A DNA stretch of 32,396 bases from Sulfuricurvum sp. GTDB taxonomy: Bacteria; Campylobacterota; Campylobacteria; Campylobacterales; Sulfurimonadaceae. Position numbers and translations under genes: made by a program. The stretch covers positions 1 through 32,396 of the forward strand of contig JAUYAU010000010.1 of NCBI GenBank assembly GCA_030693335.1. The letters run 5' to 3'. Below are positions 22,583 to 30,086 of the stretch, piece after piece. Under the pieces are notes generated by a model. It was not told the DNA's origin. It did no database searches and was given only the letters and a program-made list of their open reading frames with translations. The first letter of the stretch is position 1, and every line of letters starts with the position of its first letter.

Positions 22583-22584
22583 TA

Positions 22585-23040
22585 ATGCTTAAATTTTTTA
22601 TGATGGTCTTTGAGGGCTTTATATGGTTCGCTAATATCTTCACTCGTTTATTCGGGTGGTTCTCTTCTATGGCTCGTTTTGCCATGTTTTCTAAAGCTAT
22701 TAGGGTTTTCCTCTTTACTCTTTTTTATGGCTTCTTACTGATGCTTATTGCTTTTACTGGTTTCTTCTTTTATTTCATGGTTACAAATATTATTAAAATT
22801 TATAACCTAATTTCTTATTTTTTAGACGTTCTCTCTAGTGCTGGTTCTGCTGGTGGTGACATTGTTTCAACTCTCTTTTTCTTTATGACTATCACGGGCA
22901 TTTCTGCAGGTATTCAGGCGTTTTTTCCTTTCCTTGCTTCCGCTTTGCTCTTCTTACTTATTAAAGCTATGTACAAAGCAACGTTATTTTTCTATCGTCA
23001 AGTAAAAGAAGTTGTTGATACTTTAATAAACGTGGTTTAA
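22585..23040 (+). CDS. pVI-like minor coat / assembly membrane protein, 151 aa
   Basis: It starts 2 bases after the pIII-like gene. Three hydrophobic regions are visible: residues about 40-72, about 95-110 and 112-130, with Phe-rich composition, and the C-terminus is amphipathic (YRQVKEVVDTLINVV). Gene VI products of inoviruses lie between pIII and the Zot/pI gene and have several spans, so position and design agree. It would pair with the pIII-like protein at the virion tip. No motif by itself proves this. Confidence 0.65.
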   Translation: MLKFFMMVFEGFIWFANIFTRLFGWFSSMARFAMFSKAIRVFLFTLFYGFLLMLIAFTGFFFYFMVTNIIKIYNLISYFLDVLSSAGSAGGDIVSTLFFFMTITGISAGIQAFFPFLASALLFLLIKAMYKATLFFYRQVKEVVDTLINVV

Positions 23041-23041
23041 T

Positions 23042-23197
23042 ATGAAACCAATTTTATTGAAGCTTAATTATCTTATTTATGTCTTTTTAGACGTTCTTAT
23101 TTGGGTAATTCTTGGTTTTATTATTGGCGTAATCTTTAGTATTGACTCGGCTATTGATCTTCTTTATTCTTACTCAGGTAGTTTAAATCATGATTGA
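23042..23197 (+). CDS. Small membrane protein before Zot, 51 aa
   Basis: The ATG overlaps no gene but starts 1 base after the pVI-like stop, and the stop overlaps the Zot start by 8 bases. The product begins MKPILLKLNYLIYVFLDVLI and has one long span through GFIIGVIFS, then a short polar end. Conserved coupling with zot suggests an assembly partner. Role unknown. Confidence 0.5.
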   Translation: MKPILLKLNYLIYVFLDVLIWVILGFIIGVIFSIDSAIDLLYSYSGSLNHD

Positions 23198-24173
23198 AAT
23201 TTATACTGGTGTTCCGGGTTCTGGAAAAACATATCGTGCAGTATCTTATTTATATGATATTTTTATTGATTCAACTTCTAAATCATTTGGTAAATTTAAT
23301 AAATTCTATACAAATATTAATGAATTCAAATTTAAAGAGTTTCCAGCTGGTATCGCTTATGATCTCGATTTTGAGGAACTTACGGAAAAATTAAAGCTTC
23401 TGCATAATTTATATATGAAAAAATGTACCGATGCAGAATTAAATGAACTTGCGACCTCTCTCGATCTCGATAACTGTTTTTTCGTCATAGATGAGGCTCA
23501 CAATTATTTCGAGAAAAAAAACTCTGTTCTTACTTGGTGGCTTTCTTATCATCGTCATATGCATCAGGATATTATTTTAATAACTCAGAATCTCGCCCTC
23601 ATTGAGGCCAAATATAAATCTTTTTCAGAGTTCTTTTATCGTGCTGTACCTTCCTCTTTGCGTGTATTTGGTAATACTCTCAAATATGAACAATTTATTG
23701 GCTCTCGTATGTTTAAAAATCAACGTAGTGATAAATTTTCCCTCAAATTTAATCCTTCTGTTTACGATCTTTATTCATCAGGCGCAAACACTCAGGGAAA
23801 AAAAGTCATTTACAAATATATCGCTTTTGCTTTAATTGGCCTTATAACTCTTTTTATAGTTGGTTGGTTGATCATTCATTTCTTATTCGGTTCTGACGAT
23901 TCTAACAAGGGAAAAAACTCTTCCACTCCATTAACTCGCTCTACTGTCGTTTCTGTTGCTCCTTCTGCGCTTCCTGACTCTTCTATACTCCGTATTGTGT
24001 GTGATTTTGATTCGTGCCATGTTAATTCTTTTGTCATTTCCAATCCTGATATGCTTTCTCATATCAATAAATATAAATTAGAGGTTAAATCTATGCAATC
24101 AATAGATAATTCATTTTTCATTTACAGTTATAAAGTCCCTAAAAATTTCATTGAGGACGTTTTACATGATTAA
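23190..24173 (+). CDS. zot: Zot/pI-family morphogenesis ATPase
   Basis: The pI (Zot) protein is the inner-membrane ATPase that drives filamentous virion extrusion. The 327-residue product has Walker A GVPGSGKT at residues 7-14, Walker B FFVIDEAH at 97-104, the SYHRHMHQDIILITQN segment (119-134) typical of Zot, one membrane span at about 209-234 and a periplasmic C-terminal domain of about 90 residues with two Cys (VCDFDSC). This is the expected plan: cytoplasmic ATPase, single span, periplasmic part meeting the secretin. The name zonula occludens toxin is historical; toxin activity should not be assumed. It overlaps the secretin gene by 8 bases. Confidence 0.93.
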   Translation: MIEIYTGVPGSGKTYRAVSYLYDIFIDSTSKSFGKFNKFYTNINEFKFKEFPAGIAYDLDFEELTEKLKLLHNLYMKKCTDAELNELATSLDLDNCFFVIDEAHNYFEKKNSVLTWWLSYHRHMHQDIILITQNLALIEAKYKSFSEFFYRAVPSSLRVFGNTLKYEQFIGSRMFKNQRSDKFSLKFNPSVYDLYSSGANTQGKKVIYKYIAFALIGLITLFIVGWLIIHFLFGSDDSNKGKNSSTPLTRSTVVSVAPSALPDSSILRIVCDFDSCHVNSFVISNPDMLSHINKYKLEVKSMQSIDNSFFIYSYKVPKNFIEDVLHD

Positions 24174-25467
24174 ATTATTTCTAATTCTTGCCCTTTCAGT
24201 TTCGCTTTTTTCTTCTTCCCTGTCACTTTACGATCTCGGTTTCCTTGTTTCTAAATCAACGGGTAAATCTGTTATTTATTCTGATAAAGTCGATAAAACT
24301 GTTAAAATCATTATTTCAAAAAAGCCTCTTGATTATCTTCCCCTATTCAAACAATCTTTAAAATCCAACGGTTACACTCTTGTTTCTGAGAAAACATTTT
24401 TTTACGTAACTGTACCTGTTGAAAAGTCTAAAGATTCGGGCGTTTTTGGTTCTTTGTCCTCTTTTGGTTCTTCTGCTTCATCTGATACTCTTATGCCTCC
24501 TCCTCCTTTAACTTCCCCTGGTGGCGGTATTTCTGTTACTTCCAACGGTCAACCAATTTATTCAAATTCTATATTTACCCCTTCAGGAAAATCTAGCGAT
24601 TCTAATCTTTCTATTACTTCCCTCGATCTTGATGAAAATATCACTTTTAAATCTCTTTCACTTACTTATTTAAAAGCCTCTGATCTTAATGACTCTTTGA
24701 ACTTCTCAGGTTTTCGTTATTCCGTTGCTTCAAACTCTAAATCTGTTATTTTTGCCGTTCCTCATAAAAAAACAGTTCTTTTTAATAACTTTATTGATTC
24801 TATAAAAGCCCTCGATATTCCTCACGAACAAGTTACATTAAAAATCACGGTTTTTGAATCTGATTCTAAAAAACTGCGTGATCTTGGTTTTTCTCCTGTC
24901 TTTAACCTTGATACTGGTGTCGGCTCTGCTTCGGGTTCTTTATTAACTGGTACATTTGTCAGCTCTTTTTATGCATCACTTCATGCTCTTGAAAATAAAG
25001 GCGTTACATCTGTTAAGGATTCTCCCACTTTTTTACTTTCCAATAATGAAACTTTGGATTTTAAAAGCGTTTTAAACGTCCCTTTCCTCGATGAGAATAT
25101 CAACGTTACCAACCAAAACGCTACTAATCAATCATCACGCTTTATATATCGACCTATTGGTTTTAAAGTCCTTGTAACTCCTAATATTGTTAATGACACT
25201 GTTTACCTTGATTTTTCAATCTCTTTTGAAAGTGTTGTTTCGGGTGGTGATCGTCCTACTACTTCCGAAAAATCTATTAAAAATAAATTCTCATTACATA
25301 AAGGCGATTTAATAGTTTTGGCAGGTATTTCTAAAAATACTATTAAAGACTCTCGTGATTCTTTACCCTTTTTAAAATCTTTTCCTTTCCTGGATAATTT
25401 GCTTTCTCGTGATCAAATTTCGTCAAATGATGAAACCTTTAACATATCTATAGAAGTGATTAAATGA
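24166..25467 (+). CDS. Phage-encoded secretin (pIV-like outer-membrane channel)
   Basis: I start at MIKLFLILALSVSLFSSSLS (24166), a signal peptide with GAGG upstream, giving 433 residues. An upstream in-frame ATG is inside zot without a better site. The N-terminal domain (LYDLGFLVSKSTGKSVIYSD, VDKTVKIIISKKPLDYLPLF) is an N0-type secretin domain, and LDENITFKSLSLTYLKASDL with the KALDIPHEQVTLKITVFESD segment is an N1/N3-like ring. The C-terminal secretin core has TSVKDSPTFLLSNNETLDF, RPIGFKVLVTPNIVNDTVYL and KGDLIVLAGISK. About 60 Ser/Pro/Gly-rich residues link the two. Carrying its own secretin frees the phage from host type II or pilus secretins. Confidence 0.9.
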   Translation: MIKLFLILALSVSLFSSSLSLYDLGFLVSKSTGKSVIYSDKVDKTVKIIISKKPLDYLPLFKQSLKSNGYTLVSEKTFFYVTVPVEKSKDSGVFGSLSSFGSSASSDTLMPPPPLTSPGGGISVTSNGQPIYSNSIFTPSGKSSDSNLSITSLDLDENITFKSLSLTYLKASDLNDSLNFSGFRYSVASNSKSVIFAVPHKKTVLFNNFIDSIKALDIPHEQVTLKITVFESDSKKLRDLGFSPVFNLDTGVGSASGSLLTGTFVSSFYASLHALENKGVTSVKDSPTFLLSNNETLDFKSVLNVPFLDENINVTNQNATNQSSRFIYRPIGFKVLVTPNIVNDTVYLDFSISFESVVSGGDRPTTSEKSIKNKFSLHKGDLIVLAGISKNTIKDSRDSLPFLKSFPFLDNLLSRDQISSNDETFNISIEVIK

Positions 25468-25478
25468 ATAGCGCGGAC

Positions 25479-25520
25479 TTCGTGGGGGGACGGCGCGGCC
25501 ACGCGCCGTCACGCCTCGAA
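25479..25520 (+). repeat. GC-rich hairpin between secretin and rep, candidate origin or packaging signal
   Basis: GACGGCGCG (25489-25497) pairs perfectly with CGCGCCGTC (25502-25510) around a 4-base loop, and TTCG (25479-25482) with CGAA (25517-25520) extends it imperfectly. The stretch 25469-25530 is strikingly GC-rich in an AT-rich phage. It lies directly upstream of the HUH Rep. Filamentous phage origins and packaging signals are hairpins in the intergenic region, so this is the best candidate, though the nick sequence is not identified. Confidence 0.6.
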
Positions 25521-25567
25521 TGTGTGCGCCTTGTTTCATTATTAATAAACTTTCGCGGAGCGTTTCC

Positions 25568-26791
25568 ATGTCCTCTCTAAAATACAACCTTTGTGCATCT
25601 GATTTAAAAATTGTCGATAATAAATTAGCAAAACAAAAAAAATTTTTACAAGAATTTGTTATTGATATATTTGACGAACCTTTTAATTTACTAGATTCTT
25701 CTATGTCTGCAAATGTAAATCCTAAAAAATATTTTGCGGAAGTAAACAACCGTGTAAATTCTCTTTTTAAATATGCTGATATGCTTAATTTATACCCTGT
25801 ATTCTTAACGGTTACTTGTCCTCCTCGATTTCATTCAAATTCAAATTCTTATGATGGTTCTAGTGTTAAAGAGTCTGTTAAATATTTGTCTACTCGTTGG
25901 GCTTCCTTTCTACGTTTAAAGATCTTCAAAAATATTAAAAATGCAGTTAATCATAATATGATTTATATTCGTGTTCTTGAACCTCATAAGGATGGGACTC
26001 CTCATTGTCATGTTCTTATGTTTATTCCTAAAAATTTCATATTACCAGTAAAGAAAGTATTCAAACGTCATTTTTCCTCAGATGGTGCAACGCGTAACGC
26101 AAATAATGAAGCTTTTAAATATACATGGAGCGGTCACGCAGGTGGTGCAATTGCTTATATTCTCAAATATATTAATAAGACGTTTAAACACGCTTTAGAT
26201 GATAAAATGACTTTAGAGGCCTATTACTATGCTTTTCATTCAATTAGACGTTTCACAACCTCTCAGACGCTTTTACCGCTATATGTTCACCGTAGGATTA
26301 AACATAATGAGAAATTTCGGGATTTTATTTGGAGTACTCTCAAATATAAAGATGGTACTATTTATCATATTTTCGATAAAAAGGTTTTTTTATACCGTTA
26401 CATGACTGAGGATGACGGTTTGCAAGAAGATGTTATTTATAGCCGTTCTCCTGTTTTGGATGAACTCTTTCCTAAAAAAATTACTCATACTCCTAAATCT
26501 ATAAAAGCTTTTCGTGATACTCCTAAACCTCTAATTTATATCAATGACCGTTTAACCGATTATGTTTTTAATCATAACCGTTTTTTCGTTGCTAAAAAGC
26601 CTTTTGAGAAATATTCAAATTATTCAATATTAGAATATTATAATAACCTAGACGTTGATCATTGCGATATTAATCACCTTATACATATTAGAAACATCTG
26701 TGTTTCTCGTGGTTTAATTGATTCTGATCCAATTTTAAAAGATCAACTATTTGGATTTAATGATTACAAAAATTTGATTACTTTTGATTAG
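25568..26791 (+). CDS. HUH-type replication initiator (Rep, gpA/pII-like)
   Basis: Rep nicks the plus strand at the origin and starts rolling-circle replication. The 407-residue product from ATG 25568 (GGAG 9 bases upstream; an upstream ATG at 25520 lies in the GC hairpin region) has the three HUH motifs in order. Motif 1 is FLTVTCPPRFHS (residues 79-90). Motif 2 is VLEPHKDGTPHCHVLMF with the metal-binding H146-C-H148. Motif 3 is AYILKYINK with Tyr 197 and 201, one likely the nicking residue. This double-tyrosine arrangement is like phiX174 gpA and its relatives in many inoviruses. It is the last + gene and in the circular phage would lie upstream of the early cluster. Confidence 0.88.
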   Translation: MSSLKYNLCASDLKIVDNKLAKQKKFLQEFVIDIFDEPFNLLDSSMSANVNPKKYFAEVNNRVNSLFKYADMLNLYPVFLTVTCPPRFHSNSNSYDGSSVKESVKYLSTRWASFLRLKIFKNIKNAVNHNMIYIRVLEPHKDGTPHCHVLMFIPKNFILPVKKVFKRHFSSDGATRNANNEAFKYTWSGHAGGAIAYILKYINKTFKHALDDKMTLEAYYYAFHSIRRFTTSQTLLPLYVHRRIKHNEKFRDFIWSTLKYKDGTIYHIFDKKVFLYRYMTEDDGLQEDVIYSRSPVLDELFPKKITHTPKSIKAFRDTPKPLIYINDRLTDYVFNHNRFFVAKKPFEKYSNYSILEYYNNLDVDHCDINHLIHIRNICVSRGLIDSDPILKDQLFGFNDYKNLITFD

Positions 26792-26948
26792 GTTCTCTTT
26801 CTATCATGTCTTTTACACCTACATAATTTAATAATATTTCTCGCTTATCTCTTTCTTCTTTTGTTTCATTTTTAATTTTATAATAGTTTATAATCATAAA
26901 AATAACCATTGAAAATATCACTAAAATCATTAAATTTTTTATTGTCAT
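26778..26948 (-). CDS. Small membrane protein, antisense to all other phage genes, 56 aa
   Basis: Translated on the minus strand, the product MTIKNLMILVIFSMVIFMII has a single N-terminal span followed by a charged helix (KIKNETKEERDKREILLN) and ends 14 bases inside the rep 3' end, tail to tail. A weak AAAGAAA lies before the ATG. A membrane span plus coiled charged tail on the opposite strand would suit a lysogeny-associated or superinfection-immunity protein, but no homologue is recognised and translation is unproven. Confidence 0.45.
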   Translation of the reverse strand: MTIKNLMILVIFSMVIFMIINYYKIKNETKEERDKREILLNYVGVKDMIEREPNQK

Positions 26949-26998
26949 TTGTGTTTCTTTAAGCTTTTATTTAAGTTATTGTTGGGTATAATAAAGCA

Positions 26999-27026
26999 TA
27001 TTTAAAGGGGCGCAACCCTCTAAATA
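26999..27026 (+). repeat. Hairpin in the right-hand non-coding end of the phage
   Basis: TATTTA (26999-27004) pairs with TAAATA (27021-27026), and after one mismatch AGGG (27006-27009) with CCCT (27016-27019). A TATAAT at 26987-26992 lies just upstream and could start a transcript at about the hairpin. The stretch 26949-27091 otherwise holds no ORF that I would call. Terminator, minus-strand origin or packaging element are all possible. Confidence 0.45.
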
Positions 27027-27091
27027 AATTTATGTGCAGTGAAAGTTTTTACAATCTGAATTTTACCCCTTCTATTCTTAAAGCAATATAT

Positions 27092-27119
27092 GGTTAACTA
27101 AGTATATATTCTATTTAAA
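27092..27119 (+). repeat. dif-like attachment site, right end of the prophage
   Basis: The arms are GGTTAACTAAG and TTCTATTTAAA around the hexamer TATATA (27103-27108). It matches the left site at 23 of 28 positions, including the whole hexamer. If the inner arm is phage-derived, the host dif would combine the left arm at 17563 with the right arm here, and the phage site would combine the other two. Confidence 0.7.
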
Positions 27120-27184
27120 AAGTTATTTCAACAACTAAGTGGAATGTATACTATAATTTCTATTTTATTTCTAAAAGGAACTTT

Positions 27185-27565
27185 ATGAAAATCATTACTC
27201 TATTATTATCTTTAAATATCTTGCTTTTAGCCGTATGTACCAGTTCTAATACAAATCCAGGCTTTCTTTACAATAAACCAAATATCCATGCACTAATACC
27301 TAATGTCAGTACACTCTCAGATGTTGAAGCTGTATTGGGAGAGCCTGCTGTGAGTCAAATGAGTTTTCGTAAACAGCTTACCTATAAATATTATTACAAT
27401 CTGCCCAATGCAAAAATTGATACAGGCTTGATGATTAAAGGCAATTACAGTGATGGCTGCAAAGGTTGTGGCGAAATTGTGGTGACATTCAAATGGGGAA
27501 ATAGTGATAATTTTAAAGACTTTGTATTGACAAATATATCACGGTTAGACGAACAAACTCGATGA
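27185..27565 (+). CDS. Exported small protein with SmpA/OmlA (BamE)-like fold, 126 aa
   Basis: The N-terminus MKIITLLLSLNILLLAVCTS is a signal sequence ending with a Cys at position 18. The residues before it (LAVC) fit a lipobox only loosely because Val precedes the Cys. The body has IPNVSTLSDVEAVLGEPAVS followed by QLTYKYYYN, the pattern of SmpA/OmlA-like two-helix, three-strand domains, in which a short helix is followed by LGEP and a Tyr-containing strand. A CKGCGE pair of Cys may bond. AAAGGAAC precedes the ATG. It is the first chromosomal gene after the prophage. Confidence 0.65.
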   Translation: MKIITLLLSLNILLLAVCTSSNTNPGFLYNKPNIHALIPNVSTLSDVEAVLGEPAVSQMSFRKQLTYKYYYNLPNAKIDTGLMIKGNYSDGCKGCGEIVVTFKWGNSDNFKDFVLTNISRLDEQTR

Positions 27566-27621
27566 AAGCCCATATGGGTTATCATTACGCATCTATACCG
27601 ACGATGTAAAAAAGGATCTGG

Positions 27622-29115
27622 ATGCTATTAATGTCTACCAAACAAGAATGGTTTGGAAATATACGAGGAGACTTACTCTCTGGAATCGTTGTCGCATTGG
27701 CATTGATTCCAGAGGCTATTGCTTTCTCTATTATCGCGGGTGTTGACCCAAAAGTTGGACTGTATGCATCGTTTTGTATTGCAGTGGTTATTGCCATTGT
27801 GGGTGGTCGTGCAGGGATGATTTCTGCAGCCACAGGATCAATGGCACTGTTAATGGTAACCTTGGTCAAAGACTATGGACTGCAATACCTTTTGGCGACG
27901 ACCATATTGACGGGTGTATTACAGATCATTGCTGGTTATTTGAAGCTGGGTTCTCTCATGAGCTTTGTTTCCCGTACCGTGGTGATCGGTTTTGTAAATG
28001 CGTTGGCGATTTTGATCTTTATGGCGCAGCTTCCTGAACTTGTCAATGTTACTTGGCATGTGTATGCCCTAACTGCAGCAGGGCTAGGTATTATCTATTT
28101 ATTCCCTTATTTGCCCAAAATCGGATCAATTATCCCCTCGCCTTTAGTTACGATCGTTGTTTTGACCGCCATTACGGTTGCTTATGGGATTGATGTTCGC
28201 ACCGTAGGTGATATGGGTGCCCTACCCGATACGTTGCCTATCTTTTTATGGCCTGATGTACCGTTAAACTTCGAAACATTGACTATTATTTTTCCGTATG
28301 CAGCAGCTTTGGCGGCAGTAGGTTTGCTCGAATCATTTATGACGGCTACGATTGTAGATGACATGACCGATACGGACAGTGACAAAAACCGTGAGGCTAA
28401 AGGTCAAGGAATTGCTAACATCGCATCAGGCTGTATTGGCGGAATGGCAGGATGTGCAATGATCGGGCAATCGGTGATCAATATTAAATCAGGGGGGCGC
28501 GGTCGTCTTTCCACGATGATTGCGGGAGTACTATTGCTCATCATGGTGGTCTTTTTAAGCGATGTGATTTCCATCATACCTATGGCTGCACTTGTTGCTG
28601 TCATGATCATGGTCTCAATTAGCACCTTTAACTGGGAATCCATCCCCGGTCTGAAAACATTACCTCTTTCGACAAATATTGTAATGCTTTCAACGGTTAT
28701 TATCGTTGTTTGGACGCATAATCTAGCACTGGGTGTATTTACGGGAGTCCTTCTGGCATCCTTGTTTTTCGCCAATAAAATCAGTCATTTTATGTATTGT
28801 GATAAATCCTATGAAGAGACGAGCAGTACGCGTGTCTATAAGTTTATCGGACAGATATTTTTCAATTCTGCCGATCGTTTTGCAAATACCTTTGATTACA
28901 AAGAAAATGTCAGAAACATTATCATCGATGTGAGTCGTGCTCACTTTTGGGATATTTCAGCAGTATATGCATTGGATAAAGCCGTAATCAAATTGCGAAA
29001 GATGGGAAAAGAGGTAGAAATTGTCGGAAAAAATAGAGCTACTCAAACCATCATCGACCGATTTGGTATTCATGATAAACCTTCAGAAATCGAAAAGGTG
29101 ATGGGGGGACATTAG
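27622..29115 (+). CDS. SulP-family inorganic anion transporter with STAS domain
   Basis: SulP proteins carry sulfate, bicarbonate or related anions across the inner membrane. The N-terminal part has [20 protein letters not shown] and [14 protein letters not shown], the SulP signature, followed by about ten to twelve membrane spans up to residue 385. [14 protein letters not shown] with [20 protein letters not shown] is the conserved substrate-site region. Residues about 405-495 form the cytoplasmic STAS domain ([20 protein letters not shown]). At 497 residues it is a normal length. I start at ATG 27622, 5 bases after AAGGA. The true substrate cannot be told; bicarbonate or sulfate are both likely in an autotrophic sulfur oxidiser. 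Confidence 0.9.
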   Translation: MLLMSTKQEWFGNIRGDLLSGIVVALALIPEAIAFSIIAGVDPKVGLYASFCIAVVIAIVGGRAGMISAATGSMALLMVTLVKDYGLQYLLATTILTGVLQIIAGYLKLGSLMSFVSRTVVIGFVNALAILIFMAQLPELVNVTWHVYALTAAGLGIIYLFPYLPKIGSIIPSPLVTIVVLTAITVAYGIDVRTVGDMGALPDTLPIFLWPDVPLNFETLTIIFPYAAALAAVGLLESFMTATIVDDMTDTDSDKNREAKGQGIANIASGCIGGMAGCAMIGQSVINIKSGGRGRLSTMIAGVLLLIMVVFLSDVISIIPMAALVAVMIMVSISTFNWESIPGLKTLPLSTNIVMLSTVIIVVWTHNLALGVFTGVLLASLFFANKISHFMYCDKSYEETSSTRVYKFIGQIFFNSADRFANTFDYKENVRNIIIDVSRAHFWDISAVYALDKAVIKLRKMGKEVEIVGKNRATQTIIDRFGIHDKPSEIEKVMGGH

Positions 29116-29132
29116 TCCCTGCCCCATTAGGT

Positions 29133-29138
29133 TATAAT
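29133..29138 (+). promoter_or_regulatory. -10 element before the DUF234 gene
   Basis: TATAAT lies 28 bases before the ATG at 29167, in the short gap after the SulP gene, with AAGG as ribosome site. No good -35 is seen. Confidence 0.4.
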
Positions 29139-29166
29139 ATCAAAAATTATTCAAGGCTTTTCCCAC

Positions 29167-30081
29167 ATGGCAAAATTTCCAACCCTCCTAGAACAATTCC
29201 GCTCTTTTTGTTTTCAAAACAATGCTACTGATTTCGAAGAGGCGGTCAAATATTTCGCTGTTTTTGGCGGAATGGGCTGGAATGTAGATATGAGCAAGTC
29301 ATTGGATGATCTCATCGAAGAAAAAATATTAAAAAACTACCGCTACATACATGGGGACATCGCAAAAATCACCCAGAGCAACCAAACGCATCATGCCCTG
29401 TTGAGTGCTTTGGCCGTTGGTGATCGTCGCGAATTTTCAGCTTTCAAGCGTGCCGATGCCGTACGAGAAGACGGAAGAGCCTCTATTAAATTTCTAATTG
29501 ACAACGGACTCTTGATACGCGATGTTTCCCAAGACCAGCCTGTTAATGAAAATGAAATTGTTTCGGATAAGTTTCACTTCACACAGCCTTTTATGCGCTT
29601 TTGGTTTTCCAGTATTTCACCGTATTACAAAGGGATAAAAGAAGGTGATTTTACAGAAGTAAAAGAGCGCTGGAGCCATCTGCAGTATGAGTTTTATGAT
29701 CTAATTTATGATCAATTGGTTATGGAGTTGATTAAACTCGATTTCCCTAATGATCCAATTGAGAAAATCGGCTCTTACTGGGACAAAAAGACCGAGATTG
29801 ATATTTTGGCAAGGACGAAATCGGGCAAAGTAATCGCAGGAACATGTAAGTATTCCAAAGCAAAAGCAAACAAAAGTGAACTTACAAAGCTCAAAGAAAA
29901 ATGCGAACAGGCACAAATAGATATTAATGTTTTTGTGATTTTTTCAAAAAGCGGTTTCTCCAGCGAGCTCAAAAAGGAGAAAGGAGAAGCAGTGCGCCTC
30001 ATGTCTCTCAAAAATCTCACCTATTTGATGGACAATCTCAAACCAAAAGATCTGCTGGTCAATACCAACAAGAAATACTAA
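29167..30081 (+). CDS. DUF234-type protein with nuclease-like C-terminal domain, no ATPase part
   Basis: DUF234 is the C-terminal region of archaeal-type P-loop ATPases. Here the 304-residue product has a winged-helix-like middle (TQSNQTHHALLSALAVGDRR, GRASIKFLIDNGLLIR), the segment FHFTQPFMRFWFSSISPYYK typical of this family, and a C-terminal PD-(D/E)XK-like core with TEIDILARTKSGKVIAGTCK, where D and the CKY lysine would be catalytic. No Walker A is present, so the usual ATPase half is missing, yet the start is clean with its own ribosome site. Bacterial stand-alone versions exist, so it is probably not a truncation. Function unknown; a DNA-processing or restriction-like role is a guess. 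Confidence 0.7.
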   Translation: MAKFPTLLEQFRSFCFQNNATDFEEAVKYFAVFGGMGWNVDMSKSLDDLIEEKILKNYRYIHGDIAKITQSNQTHHALLSALAVGDRREFSAFKRADAVREDGRASIKFLIDNGLLIRDVSQDQPVNENEIVSDKFHFTQPFMRFWFSSISPYYKGIKEGDFTEVKERWSHLQYEFYDLIYDQLVMELIKLDFPNDPIEKIGSYWDKKTEIDILARTKSGKVIAGTCKYSKAKANKSELTKLKEKCEQAQIDINVFVIFSKSGFSSELKKEKGEAVRLMSLKNLTYLMDNLKPKDLLVNTNKKY

Positions 30082-30086
30082 AAATT

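Larger units (their letters stand above)
17563..27119 (+). mobile_element. Filamentous (inovirus-type) prophage integrated at dif
   Basis: The element is about 9.5 kb, bounded by dif-like repeats and more AT-rich than its flanks. It holds the inovirus set in the right order: ssDNA-binding candidate, coat-sized single-span proteins, pIII-like tip protein, pVI-like protein, Zot/pI ATPase, secretin and HUH Rep. All but one small gene lie on the + strand, as expected for a phage that packages one strand. There is no recombinase gene, which fits Xer-dependent integration as in CTX-type phages. No frame is broken, so it looks intact and perhaps productive. Zot-bearing prophages are known in Campylobacter concisus, but I cannot tell from sequence alone how close this one is. 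Confidence 0.9.

Noticed and set aside
23190..24173. Zot as an enterotoxin
   Set aside because: Domain plan and neighbours are those of the phage extrusion ATPase; sequence gives no ground to claim toxin activity.
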